Virus record (IMG/VR): IMGVR_UViG_3300028274_000043
Span: 1-24,532 of that record
Reading direction: 5' to 3' (one strand)
Source: a virus
Length of the DNA stretch: 24,532 nt
In this document: in pieces, positions 7,093 to 14,754 of the stretch
Layout of the letters: each line of letters starts with the position of its first letter
Position numbering within the stretch: position 1 is the first letter of the stretch
Position numbers and translations under genes: made by a program
The notes under the pieces: generated by a model
Databases searched by the model: none
What the model was told of the DNA's origin: nothing
What the model saw: only the letters and a program-made list of their open reading frames with translations

Positions 7093-7830
7093 ATGTCTAC
7101 GACTAATCTTTACTTTAACAACTATGGAAACTTCCAAGAACAGAGTCTAATTGAAGACCTGATTATTGAGAGCATCAAGATCTATGGCATTGAGTGTTTC
7201 TACTTGCCTAGAACTATGGTCGCCGAAGATAACTTATTTGGTGAAGATGTTCTATCTAAATTTGAGAATGCATATCCTCTAGAAATGTATGTCAAATCAA
7301 CTGACGGTTTCGAGGGTGATGGCGACTTCCTTTCTAAGTTTGGACTTGAGATTAGAGATGAGATGGTTCTCACTATTTCGCAAAGACGATTCGGTGAAGA
7401 GATTGCTATTAGTGATACAACCGAATCTATTGGTAGACCTGCTGAGGGTGATTTAATTTACTTCCCCCTTAACGGTAAAACGTTTGAGGTTAAGTTCGTT
7501 GAACACGAAGCAATTTTCTATCAGATGGGTGGGTTACAAACCTACGACTTACGTTGTGAATTATTTGAATACAGTCATCAAGTTATTGACACTGGTATTG
7601 CTGGTATCGATGCACTTGAAGATGATTTATCTGGTGATATGTCATTCTTCGAATTACTTGATGAAGATGGTAACGTTCTTGCGTTTGAAAGTGGCGATCA
7701 AATGATACAAGATGGATTCCGTGTTGAGACTGCAGATAAGTCTGCTAATAACGAATTCTTCCAAACTTCATCAGCAGACTTTATAGATTTTTCAGAGAGC
7801 AATCCGTTCTCTGAAGGGACAGGGTGGTAA
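7093..7830 (+). CDS. 14: Neck protein gp14
   Basis: 245 residues, close to the ~256 of T4 gp14. The N-terminus (NLYFNNYGNFQEQSLIEDLI, then an ESIKIYGIECFYLPRT stretch) and the central segment (DLIYFPLNGKTFEVKFVEHE, then AIFYQMGGLQTYDLRCELFEY) match the conserved core of marine T4-like gp14. The C-terminal third is acidic. With gp13 it forms the neck between portal and tail. It is separated from gp13 by a single base and from gp15 by three bases, so the genes are probably co-translated. The SD is weak (AGG), as expected for a coupled gene. Confidence 0.88.
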   Translation: MSTTNLYFNNYGNFQEQSLIEDLIIESIKIYGIECFYLPRTMVAEDNLFGEDVLSKFENAYPLEMYVKSTDGFEGDGDFLSKFGLEIRDEMVLTISQRRFGEEIAISDTTESIGRPAEGDLIYFPLNGKTFEVKFVEHEAIFYQMGGLQTYDLRCELFEYSHQVIDTGIAGIDALEDDLSGDMSFFELLDEDGNVLAFESGDQMIQDGFRVETADKSANNEFFQTSSADFIDFSESNPFSEGTGW

Positions 7831-7833
7831 CAT

Positions 7834-8658
7834 ATGTTCGGACATTCATACTATCATAGTGCTATAAGAAAACATATTATTATGTTTGGCAATATGTTCA
7901 ACGACATAGACGTTTCTCGTTTTAATAAAGCAGGAACGGCAGTACAAACTATTCGTGTTCCTATTGCTTATGGTCCAAAAGAAAAGTTTCTTGTACGTTT
8001 AAGAGATGATGCTAACCTTAATAAAAAGGTAGCAATAACTTTACCTAGACTTTCGTTTGAAGTTACGGATATGACTTACGATCCGACTAGAACGTTGAAC
8101 AAGATGCAACGTAACACCAATATAAGTAAAGGTGCTGACAAAAATCGTTCACAATTTACTCCAGTTCCTTATGATATTAATATCACGTTAAGTGGTATGT
8201 TCGATAACAATGAGGATGCTGTTCAAGTTGTTGAGCAAATCCTACCGTTCTTCAGACCAGAGTGGACTAATTCAGTCAAACTTGTTCCTGAGATGAATGA
8301 GTATTATGATATTCCTACTGTATTAACTGGTATGAGTATTGAAGATGCATATGATGCAGACTTCCAGTCTAGACGTGCCATCATCTACACATTTACATTT
8401 ACGGTTAAAGGTTATATCTTTGGACCAGTAAGTAACAAGGGTGTTATTAAAAGAACTATACTTGACTTTACATCAGACCTAACAGGTGGACCTGACTCTA
8501 AGATTAAATTGACTCCAGGTCTATTGGCAAATGGCAATCCTACTTCTAATTCAAGTGCGAGTATAGCAATTGGTGGTATTACTTCTAATACTGACTATGG
8601 TTATGCATTTGATAAGTTTGATTACTTTGATGGAAAGGATCGACACAATCACGACTAA
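7834..8658 (+). CDS. 15: Tail completion / sheath stabiliser gp15
   Basis: 274 residues, near the 272 of T4 gp15. The start MFGHSYYHSAIRKH parallels the T4 start (MFGYFYNSSFRR), the VPIAYGPKEKF segment parallels VPITYASKEHF, and EQILPFFRPEW parallels EQILPYFQPHF. Further conserved parts are LSRR-like QSRRAIIYTFTFTVKGYIFGP and the IKRTILDF stretch. gp15 forms the hexameric ring that ends the tail and docks it to the neck. The choice of the ATG at 7834 is supported by the aligned N-terminus. The C-terminal ~60 residues are low-complexity Ser/Asn and more variable. Confidence 0.9.
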   Translation: MFGHSYYHSAIRKHIIMFGNMFNDIDVSRFNKAGTAVQTIRVPIAYGPKEKFLVRLRDDANLNKKVAITLPRLSFEVTDMTYDPTRTLNKMQRNTNISKGADKNRSQFTPVPYDINITLSGMFDNNEDAVQVVEQILPFFRPEWTNSVKLVPEMNEYYDIPTVLTGMSIEDAYDADFQSRRAIIYTFTFTVKGYIFGPVSNKGVIKRTILDFTSDLTGGPDSKIKLTPGLLANGNPTSNSSASIAIGGITSNTDYGYAFDKFDYFDGKDRHNHD

Positions 8659-8674
8659 ACAATGAGAATATATT

Positions 8675-9091
8675 ATGACAACAAATCTAACCAAAAACCT
8701 TAACGATATACTAGACGTAGACTCAGACTTAATTGAAACTGATACTGCGATCTCAACTGCAGTCGTACACGGTGATAAGCAAACTGACATCAACGATGAC
8801 TACGAGTTTGCTAGAGAAAACCTTTACAGTGTTATTGATAAAGGTACACAAGCACTAGACTCTCTATTAGATCTAGCAAAGGTTTCAGAACACCCACGTG
8901 CTTTTGAAGTAGTTGCTACGTTATCAAAAACCTTAATGGATGCTAACAAAGATTTACTATCTATTCAAAAGAAAGTAAAAGAGTTACAACGTGAGGAAGA
9001 AGATACTGGTAGCACTAATACAGCACAGAACGTGACGAATGCTTTATTCGTAGGCAGTACTGCGGAATTACAAAAGATGTTAAAAGGATAG
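8675..9091 (+). CDS. 16: Terminase small subunit gp16
   Basis: 138 residues against 164 in T4. The central region (INDDYEFARENLYSVIDKGTQALDSLL, residues ~38-65, then HPRAFEVVATLSKTLMDANK) and the C-terminal LFVGSTAELQKMLKG match the coiled-coil core and C-terminal tail of T4-like gp16. The small subunit forms a ring that recognises DNA and stimulates the gp17 motor. Normally gp17 follows directly; here a ~2 kb insert with four other genes separates them. The short acidic N-terminus fits the reduced DNA-binding region of marine homologues. Confidence 0.87.
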   Translation: MTTNLTKNLNDILDVDSDLIETDTAISTAVVHGDKQTDINDDYEFARENLYSVIDKGTQALDSLLDLAKVSEHPRAFEVVATLSKTLMDANKDLLSIQKKVKELQREEEDTGSTNTAQNVTNALFVGSTAELQKMLKG

Positions 9092-9118
9092 TATAATATA
9101 CTTTAATGCACTTAAAGA

Positions 9119-9147
9119 TTGACATAGTAGTCGTTATAGAGTATAAT
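9119..9147 (+). promoter_or_regulatory. Consensus sigma70 promoter
   Basis: TTGACA (9119-9124), a 17-base spacer and TATAAT (9142-9147): a perfect match to the housekeeping sigma70 consensus with ideal spacing. Transcription would start near 9154, 31 bases before the ATG at 9185. It is the only perfect sigma70 promoter in the window, and it stands out against the late-type promoters elsewhere. It suggests early, host-polymerase expression of the cytidylyltransferase-cupin gene. Confidence 0.85.
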
Positions 9148-9161
9148 AAGTGATAACGACT
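9129..9161 (+). promoter_or_regulatory. Operator-like dyad centred on the -10 box
   Basis: Perfect 9-base inverted repeat AGTCGTTAT (9129-9137) / ATAACGACT (9153-9161) with a 15-base centre. The centre of symmetry (9145) coincides with the TATAAT box (9142-9147), so a dimeric repressor bound here would cover the -10 and start point. The regulator is unknown. Confidence 0.6.
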
Positions 9162-9184
9162 TAATTTTAAATAGAGGATATATT

Positions 9185-9913
9185 ATGAATGAAGATAATT
9201 GGCAGAAGATAGGGTTTACTTGTAGTTCGTTCGACTTGTTACACGCAGGTCATATTGCTATGCTTAAAGAGTGTAGTGAAAATTGTGATAAACTAATCGT
9301 TGGTCTAAACGTTAATCCTCATAAGAATGGTAGATACCCAGTGCAATCTGTGGTTGAACGTTATGCTCAATTGTCAGCAGTTAAGTATGTTGATGAGATT
9401 ATCCCCTACAATACTGAAGCAGAGTTGATTGATTTACTTCAACTGTATCATATTGACGTAAGGTTTATTGGATCTGATTATAGAGATAGTTCTTTCACTG
9501 GTGACGACTTGCCAATTGATACATATTATAATAGACGTGACCACAACTTCTCATCATCTGGTTTAAAGAAACAAGTGTGTGAAAATCAAGCAACTAGAAT
9601 GTTAGACGGTGATGTAGTAAAGGATAATGATACTTATACTATTGTGGATAATACAGATCTAGAACAACTAACCGTTTCAACCACAATACTTAAACCAAGT
9701 CAAGAAACATCTGGTCACAGTCACGAAGGTATTGAAGAAGTTTATACATTCCTATCTGGTCAAGGATCTATGATTATTGGTGATTTGGAACATCACATTG
9801 AAGCAGGTAAAGCATTTATTATTCCAGATGGGGCATATCATAAAGTATATAACAAGTCTGATGATGAAGACTTAATGTTCATCTGTGTATTTAATCAAAG
9901 ACGTAACCACTAA
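9185..9913 (+). CDS. Cytidylyltransferase-like / cupin fusion protein
   Basis: 242 residues in two domains. Residues 1-130 are a nucleotidyltransferase of the glycerol-3-phosphate cytidylyltransferase/RfaE2 group: GFTCSSFDLLHAGH places the HxGH motif at H20-H23, followed by KLIVGLNV, IGSDYR and the C-terminal RRDHNFSSSGLKK motif (counterpart of RTxGISTT). Residues ~160-240 are a single cupin domain: motif 1 has H178, H180 and E184/E185 before SGQG, and motif 2 is IPDGAYHKVYN with P214, G216 and H219, so the metal ligands are present. The first domain would activate a phosphate ester with CTP or ATP; the cupin may act on or bind the same sugar/polyol. The substrate is unknown. A clear AGAGGATATATT ribosome binding site follows a consensus promoter. 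It overlaps the next gene by 29 bases. Confidence 0.82.
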   Translation: MNEDNWQKIGFTCSSFDLLHAGHIAMLKECSENCDKLIVGLNVNPHKNGRYPVQSVVERYAQLSAVKYVDEIIPYNTEAELIDLLQLYHIDVRFIGSDYRDSSFTGDDLPIDTYYNRRDHNFSSSGLKKQVCENQATRMLDGDVVKDNDTYTIVDNTDLEQLTVSTTILKPSQETSGHSHEGIEEVYTFLSGQGSMIIGDLEHHIEAGKAFIIPDGAYHKVYNKSDDEDLMFICVFNQRRNH

Positions 9914-10220
9914 AGCATTACTACTAACGTCCATTCTATTCTTGAGTGGATGTTCAACGTTTGATATAATATCGTCTTCACTAAATGCAGTACAACTTGT
10001 TGCTGAAGAACCAAACGCAGTTGTCAAGAAAAAGGTGAAGAAGGTTGAACCAGTTAAGAATTGGAATCCACCCAAAGTAACTCCAATCATCCCAACTAAA
10101 ACAGAAACACCTAAACCTACTAAGGAAGAAAGGAACTTTCCTTGGTGGGCATTCATATTAGCAATCGTCTCTGGAACGGCATATCTTATAAATATGGTAA
10201 AACATAATAACAAAAGGTGA
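9885..10220 (+). CDS. Lipoprotein with C-terminal TM segment, probable unimolecular spanin (u-spanin)
   Basis: 111 residues. The frame contains no ATG near its start; GTG at 9885 is the only suitable codon, inside the end of the previous gene (29-base overlap). Residues 1-22 form a lipoprotein signal (K5, K10, then ALLLTSILFLSG) with lipobox L20-S21-G22-C23 and Ser at +2, which predicts outer-membrane sorting. Residues ~45-85 are rich in Lys, Pro and Thr. Residues ~86-105 (WWAFILAIVSGTAYLINMV) form one TM segment followed by a basic tail. A lipid anchor in the outer membrane joined to a TM in the inner membrane is the layout of u-spanins such as T1 gp11, which disrupt the outer membrane at lysis. 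The ~63-residue linker could just span the periplasm. The neighbouring holin candidate supports this. It could instead be another envelope lipoprotein. Confidence 0.68.
   Translation: MYLIKDVTTKALLLTSILFLSGCSTFDIISSSLNAVQLVAEEPNAVVKKKVKKVEPVKNWNPPKVTPIIPTKTETPKPTKEERNFPWWAFILAIVSGTAYLINMVKHNNKR
10187..10194 (+). promoter_or_regulatory. Candidate late promoter -10 box (TATAAATA) before holin candidate
   Basis: Exact TATAAATA within the last codons of the lipoprotein gene, ending 30 bases before the ATG at 10225. The distance matches the intergenic late promoters of this window, so it may give late expression of the holin candidate. Confidence 0.45.
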
Positions 10221-10224
10221 TTAT

Positions 10225-10680
10225 ATGATTCCAGTTGAATTGATAACAATGGCAGGTGGTGCTGCGATGGGTGGTCTATTTAAGTTTATGGATGCTGCTC
10301 AGAAAGCAAAACGTGAGCAACAGAAACTTCTAATTGAAAAGATTAATGCCGAGCAAGAAGTTAAAGCAAAAGACAGAAAATCTGCTACCGAGTCTGCCGA
10401 TGCTGCAGCAAAACGTACAAGTGATCCATTCTCAAAACTAACAAGACGTATCTTTGTATTAACAATGTTATTCTTAGGTGGTTGGGCAATGATGGGCGCT
10501 TTGACTGGACTAGATATTGTAGTTCCAGTTACACAAGAACAAGGATTCAGTTTCCTTGGTCTAATTGATACTAAGAAAACAGTTACTGAATTCTATACAT
10601 TCGAAAATGCTATTGTACATTTTGAATGGTTGAAGATTTCTATACTTGCCGCAGGTTCATTCTACTTAGGTAAGTCTTAA
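10225..10680 (+). CDS. Small membrane protein, putative holin with three TM segments
   Basis: 151 residues. Hydrophobic stretches lie at about 3-21 (ELITMAGGAAMGGLFKFM), 75-96 (IFVLTMLFLGGWAMMGALTGL) and 134-149 (WLKISILAAGSFYLG). Between the first two is a charged, Ala/Lys/Glu-rich helix (residues ~24-66) that looks like a coiled coil. This order resembles the three-TM holins known from gene-transfer agents and marine phages (GTA_holin_3TM type), but I cannot confirm family membership. A holin would form holes in the inner membrane and release an endolysin; no endolysin is visible in this window. It lies four bases after the spanin-like gene and its stop overlaps the next start (TAATG). Confidence 0.6.
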   Translation: MIPVELITMAGGAAMGGLFKFMDAAQKAKREQQKLLIEKINAEQEVKAKDRKSATESADAAAKRTSDPFSKLTRRIFVLTMLFLGGWAMMGALTGLDIVVPVTQEQGFSFLGLIDTKKTVTEFYTFENAIVHFEWLKISILAAGSFYLGKS

Positions 10681-11108
10681 TGTTTGACTATCAAGCAAAG
10701 GTTAAACGAGTTGTTGATGGCGATACACTTGATGCTTATATTGACTTAGGTTTTGATGTGTGGACCACCAAACGAATTCGATTTATGGGTATTGATACTC
10801 CAGAATCCCGCACACGTGACTTGACTGAAAAACGTTTCGGTAAAGGTGCTAAGCATAGATTAGTATCTATCCTTGAAGCAAACGATAATGTATTCACACT
10901 CAAATCGCACGGCACTGGAAAGTTCGGTCGTGTGCTAGGTGAGTTGTTTGTAGAGTCTATTGAAGGATCTATAAATAGTAAACTAATTGAAGAAGGACAC
11001 GCAGTTGCATACTTCGGTGGATCTAAACAAGAAGTTAAGGATGCGTTGATGGAAGCACGAAACTTATCTACAGAATACGTGCATAAACATATTGAAGAAA
11101 TTAAATAA
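10680..11108 (+). CDS. Thermonuclease (staphylococcal nuclease family)
   Basis: 142 residues, a complete SNase domain with no signal peptide. The Ca-binding and catalytic residues can be placed against staphylococcal nuclease: VVDGDTLDAY gives D15, RIRFMGIDTPE gives R34, D39, T40 and E42, and GKFGRVLGEL gives R84. All key residues are present, so it should be an active Ca-dependent nuclease cutting DNA and/or RNA. With no secretion signal it would act in the infected cell (host DNA breakdown, nucleotide recycling) unless packaged or released at lysis. It starts inside the stop of the holin candidate (TAATG) and ends ten bases before the large terminase gene, so it belongs to one transcript with its neighbours. 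Confidence 0.87.
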   Translation: MFDYQAKVKRVVDGDTLDAYIDLGFDVWTTKRIRFMGIDTPESRTRDLTEKRFGKGAKHRLVSILEANDNVFTLKSHGTGKFGRVLGELFVESIEGSINSKLIEEGHAVAYFGGSKQEVKDALMEARNLSTEYVHKHIEEIK

Positions 11109-11118
11109 TGAGTAACAC

Positions 11119-12753
11119 ATGGGTAAAAACTATCTAGGTAACACCAACCTCAAGGGAAAGGGTCAAAAGTTTAACTGGACTAAGAAACGGTTAAAAGAGT
11201 ACATGAAGTGTGCTGAAGACCCTATATACTTTGCTGAGGAATACATTAAGATCGTGCATGTCGATCACGGGTTAATCCCCATTAAAATGTATGAGTATCA
11301 GAAAGAGATAACCAACCTCATCACGGACAACCGTAGAGTTACCGTTGTTACCTCAAGACAAGCAGGTAAAACTACTGTTGCTGCTGCAGTTATCCTACAC
11401 TACGTTCTATTCAACGAACATAAACTCATAGCATTACTTGCTAATAAAGGTGACAGTGCTAGAGAAATCCTTGACCGTATTAAGATTGCATATGAAGCAT
11501 TACCTAAATGGTTACAGCAAGGTGTTGTAGAATGGAATAAAGGTTCTGTTGAATTTGAAAATGGTTCTAAGATTGTTGCAGCGGCTACTTCCTCGAGTGC
11601 TATTCGTGGTAAGTCAGTATCATTTCTATACATTGATGAGGCAGCCTTTGTTGAAAATTGGGAAGAGTTTTCTAGTGCGGTACTACCTACAATTTCGTCT
11701 GGTAAAACTACTAAGACATTATATACTTCTACACCAAATGGTTTAAATCATTTTCATAAAACTTGTAGTGGTGCTAAGGAAGGCACTAACGGATTTAAAT
11801 TTGTTGAAGTTCCTTGGCAGAAAGTTCCTGGACGTGATGCTGAATGGAAGCAGGAAACTCTTGCTGCTATGGATTTTGACACACAGAAGTTTGCACAAGA
11901 GTATTCGTGCCAATTCCTTGGTAGTTCTAATACCTTAATTGATGGTGGCAAACTAAAAACACTTGTATCATTGACACCTATTAAAGAAGGACAAGGCATT
12001 TCGATGTATGTTGAACCTGAGAAAGACCATGCATATGCATGTGTAGTGGATGTGTCAAGAGGTAAAGGTTTAGATTACTCAGCATTCCAAATTATAGATG
12101 TATCTGAAATGCCATATAAACAGGTGTGTGTATTCAGAGATAACTTTGTGACACCTGTTGAATATGCCGAAATCATATATAGAACTGCTATGTTATATAA
12201 TGAGGCAACTTGTTTAATTGAGATTAATGATATTGGTGAGCAGGTGTCTGAGTTATTACACTACGAATTTGAATATGAGAATATTCTATTCACTGAAAGT
12301 GCTGGACGTGCAGGAAGAAGAATCTCAGCTGGTTTCAGTAAAGGTGTTGATAAAGGTATAAGGACAACTAAGACTGTTAAGAGTATTGGTTGTTCAATCT
12401 TAAAGTTATTAGTTGAACAAGAGCAATTAATTATTAACGACCACAATACAATTGAAGAGTTATCTAGATTCTCAAGGAAAGGCAGTTCGTATGAGGCAGA
12501 GTCAGGAACTCACGACGACTTAGTTATGTGTCTTGTATTATTTGCATGGTTAAGTAACCAAGCATACTTTAAAGATATAACAGATATTCAAACCTTATCT
12601 AAACTAAGAGAAAGAACAGAAGAAGAATTGATGAGTGATTTATTGCCTTTCGGTATTGTAGATGATGGTATTGTAGAAGATGACATAATTGAACTTCCAC
12701 AACATAATGATTGGATGAACAGTTCTGAGGATAGATTTGACTCGGGATGGTAA
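11119..12753 (+). CDS. 17: Terminase large subunit gp17
   Basis: 544 residues (T4: 610). ATPase domain: Walker A S79-RQAGKTT86, Walker B FLYIDEAAF with D173 and E174, and coupling motif YTSTPNG at 202-208. Nuclease domain (from ~300): CVVDVSRGKGLDYSAF with D311, LIEIND with E368, and GTHDDLVM with D466/D467, the expected three acidic metal ligands. It is the packaging motor that docks on the portal, translocates DNA and cuts the concatemer. The ATG at 11119 has only a weak SD; translation is probably coupled to the nuclease gene. The ATG at 11108, overlapping the upstream stop, opens only a nine-codon frame. All motifs are intact. Confidence 0.95.
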   Translation: MGKNYLGNTNLKGKGQKFNWTKKRLKEYMKCAEDPIYFAEEYIKIVHVDHGLIPIKMYEYQKEITNLITDNRRVTVVTSRQAGKTTVAAAVILHYVLFNEHKLIALLANKGDSAREILDRIKIAYEALPKWLQQGVVEWNKGSVEFENGSKIVAAATSSSAIRGKSVSFLYIDEAAFVENWEEFSSAVLPTISSGKTTKTLYTSTPNGLNHFHKTCSGAKEGTNGFKFVEVPWQKVPGRDAEWKQETLAAMDFDTQKFAQEYSCQFLGSSNTLIDGGKLKTLVSLTPIKEGQGISMYVEPEKDHAYACVVDVSRGKGLDYSAFQIIDVSEMPYKQVCVFRDNFVTPVEYAEIIYRTAMLYNEATCLIEINDIGEQVSELLHYEFEYENILFTESAGRAGRRISAGFSKGVDKGIRTTKTVKSIGCSILKLLVEQEQLIINDHNTIEELSRFSRKGSSYEAESGTHDDLVMCLVLFAWLSNQAYFKDITDIQTLSKLRERTEEELMSDLLPFGIVDDGIVEDDIIELPQHNDWMNSSEDRFDSGW

Positions 12754-12765
12754 ATACTATTATAT

Positions 12766-12773
12766 TATAAATA
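12766..12773 (+). promoter_or_regulatory. T4-type late promoter -10 box (TATAAATA) for gp18
   Basis: Exact TATAAATA in the 64-base gap after gp17, ending 44 bases before the gp18 ATG (12818). Confidence 0.75.
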
Positions 12774-12817
12774 AAAGCATAGAATCAAATTAAAAAGCAA
12801 ACACAGGAGAACCTAAT

Positions 12818-14731
12818 ATGCCTTTCCAAGTAAGTCCAGGTGTTAATGTAAGCGAAACCGATCTTACAACAGTCGTACCAGCAGTAAGCACCACAGAAGG
12901 TGCAATCGCAGGTCATTTTAGTTGGGGTCCAGTTAATCAACGTGTTTTAGTTGATACTGAAGATCGTTTAGTAGACATTTTCAACAAACCTAACGCAAAT
13001 ACTGCAGATGATTTTTTCACTGCAGCAAACTTTCTTTCATATGGTAGTGCATTATACACGGTTCGTGTAGTAAATGGTGCTAACAATGCTACTTCAGGTA
13101 CAGTTGGTACTTATGTTGAAGGTGAAGACTATTACAATGAAACATATGCTAATCAATCACTTCACGGTGACTGGGTTGCTAAGTATCCTGGTGAATTAGG
13201 TAATTCATTAAAGGTATCTGTATGTCAAACTGCAGCAGCATGGGAATCCACGGTTGCTACAAGTTACTATGCTACTAGAAACAGTGATACTGTCTCTCTC
13301 GCTGGTAGTGGTATTGGTGCTTCAAATACTGAAACATCTTTCGTAGTTGGTGATATTCTTTTACTTGGTCCAGATAAGGAACAAAGAAAAGTTAAGACAG
13401 TGTCAGGTAACACAGTTACATTGACTTCTAACTACACTGGTAATACAGTATCAAATTATACTACTGACATTACTAGACGTTGGGAATTCTCAAATAACTT
13501 TGATTCTGCTCCAGGCACTTCTACTTTTGCCACTGATGTAAGTGGTGTTACTGATGAAGTACACGTTGCTGTTGCTGATGAAGACGGTGTTATCACTGGT
13601 GCTTCTGGTTCAGTTCTAGAAGTATATGAAGGTTTATCGGTTGCAACTGATGCTAAGACTGATCAAGGTGCTAGCAATTACTACAAAACTGTTATCAATC
13701 AACAATCAAGTAATATTTGGTTTGGTGCTCATAACTCAAGTTTAACTAACAGTGGTAAGAAAGCATCTGGTTTAACGTTTGCTGGTAATGCTCTTCCAGT
13801 ATCTTCTAGTATGACTAACGGTAAAGATGGTTTAACACCTTCTTCTGCTCAAAGGATTGCTGGTTATGATAAGTTTAAGTCTGCTGAAGATGTAGATATC
13901 TCGTTAATTCTAGGTTCTAGTGCTGATGCGACTACAGCAGAACATATAATCACTAACGTTGCTGAGGTTCGTAAAGACTGTTTAGCAGTCATCTCACCTG
14001 AACGTGCTGATGTTGTTAATAACAATGGTTATGAAGGTAAAGAACGTGATGACATTATTTCGTTTAGAGATAGTTTAACATCTTCTTCATATGCAGTTAT
14101 GGACTCAGGTTGGAAATACCAATATGACAAGTATAACGATGTTTACCGTTATGTGCCATTGAATGCTGATACAGCAGGTCTAATGGTTCAAACCGATTCA
14201 ACTCGTGACCCATGGTTCTCTCCTGCTGGATTTAATCGTGGTAACGTTAAGAACGTTGTACGTTTAGCATACAATCCAACTAAGGCAGATCGTGATCAAT
14301 TATATAAGAAAGGTATTAACCCTGTAACTACATTCCCTGGACAGGGTACTGTATTATATGGTGATAAGACTATGTTATCTAAACCATCTGCATTTGACCG
14401 TATTAACGTTCGTAGATTGTTTATTGTTCTTGAGAAAGCAGTTAGTACTGCATCTAAATTCACTATGTTTGAATTCAATGATGACTTTACTCGTGCTCAG
14501 TTTAGAAACTTAGTTGAACCATTCTTAAGAGATGTACAAGGTAGACGTGGTATTACAGACTTTAAAGTAGTTTGTGATACTTCAAATAATACTACTGGTG
14601 TTATTGAAAGAAATGAGTTTGTAGGTGATATTTATGTTAAACCTTCTCGTTCTATCAACTTTATTCAGTTAAACTTTGTTGCAGTTAGATCTGGTGTAGA
14701 GTTCTCTGAGATTGTTGGACGTTCAACCTAA
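12818..14731 (+). CDS. 18: Tail sheath protein gp18
   Basis: 637 residues (T4: 659). The N-terminus FQVSPGVNVSETDLT, then PAVSTTEGAIAGHFSWGPVN, is the classic start of T4-like contractile sheath subunits. The conserved C-terminal core includes RINVRRLFIVLEKAVSTAS, then FEFNDDFTRAQFRNLVEPFL, and ends FSEIVGRST. The middle (~110-340) is the variable surface domain. The subunit stacks around the gp19 tube and contracts at injection. It has a strong CAGGAGAA ribosome binding site and a late promoter at 12766-12773. Confidence 0.95.
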   Translation: MPFQVSPGVNVSETDLTTVVPAVSTTEGAIAGHFSWGPVNQRVLVDTEDRLVDIFNKPNANTADDFFTAANFLSYGSALYTVRVVNGANNATSGTVGTYVEGEDYYNETYANQSLHGDWVAKYPGELGNSLKVSVCQTAAAWESTVATSYYATRNSDTVSLAGSGIGASNTETSFVVGDILLLGPDKEQRKVKTVSGNTVTLTSNYTGNTVSNYTTDITRRWEFSNNFDSAPGTSTFATDVSGVTDEVHVAVADEDGVITGASGSVLEVYEGLSVATDAKTDQGASNYYKTVINQQSSNIWFGAHNSSLTNSGKKASGLTFAGNALPVSSSMTNGKDGLTPSSAQRIAGYDKFKSAEDVDISLILGSSADATTAEHIITNVAEVRKDCLAVISPERADVVNNNGYEGKERDDIISFRDSLTSSSYAVMDSGWKYQYDKYNDVYRYVPLNADTAGLMVQTDSTRDPWFSPAGFNRGNVKNVVRLAYNPTKADRDQLYKKGINPVTTFPGQGTVLYGDKTMLSKPSAFDRINVRRLFIVLEKAVSTASKFTMFEFNDDFTRAQFRNLVEPFLRDVQGRRGITDFKVVCDTSNNTTGVIERNEFVGDIYVKPSRSINFIQLNFVAVRSGVEFSEIVGRST

Positions 14732-14754
14732 ATAGAATATAAAGGAGAAATAAT

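Noticed and set aside
9091-9110. TATAAT at 9092-9097 as another promoter
   Set aside because: No -35 element at suitable distance. It is part of a short AT-rich palindrome just after the gp16 stop.
9166-9173. TTTAAATA near the cytidylyltransferase-cupin start as a late promoter
   Set aside because: It has one mismatch and lies only 11 bases before the ATG, so transcription would begin at or past the ribosome binding site. The consensus sigma70 promoter upstream explains the gene better.
9872-10249. Minus-strand open frame opposite the lipoprotein gene
   Set aside because: The + strand frame has a coherent lipobox, linker and TM design and adjoins its neighbours; the antisense frame has no such support.
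10970-10977. TATAAATA within the thermonuclease gene
   Set aside because: It is 141 bases from the next start (gp17), well outside the 18-44 base range of the others, so it is probably a chance match in coding sequence. A distal promoter for gp17 cannot be ruled out.
11108-11137. ATG overlapping the nuclease stop, considered as an earlier gp17 start
   Set aside because: It is in a different frame from gp17 and stops after nine codons. It may help re-initiation but is not the gp17 start.
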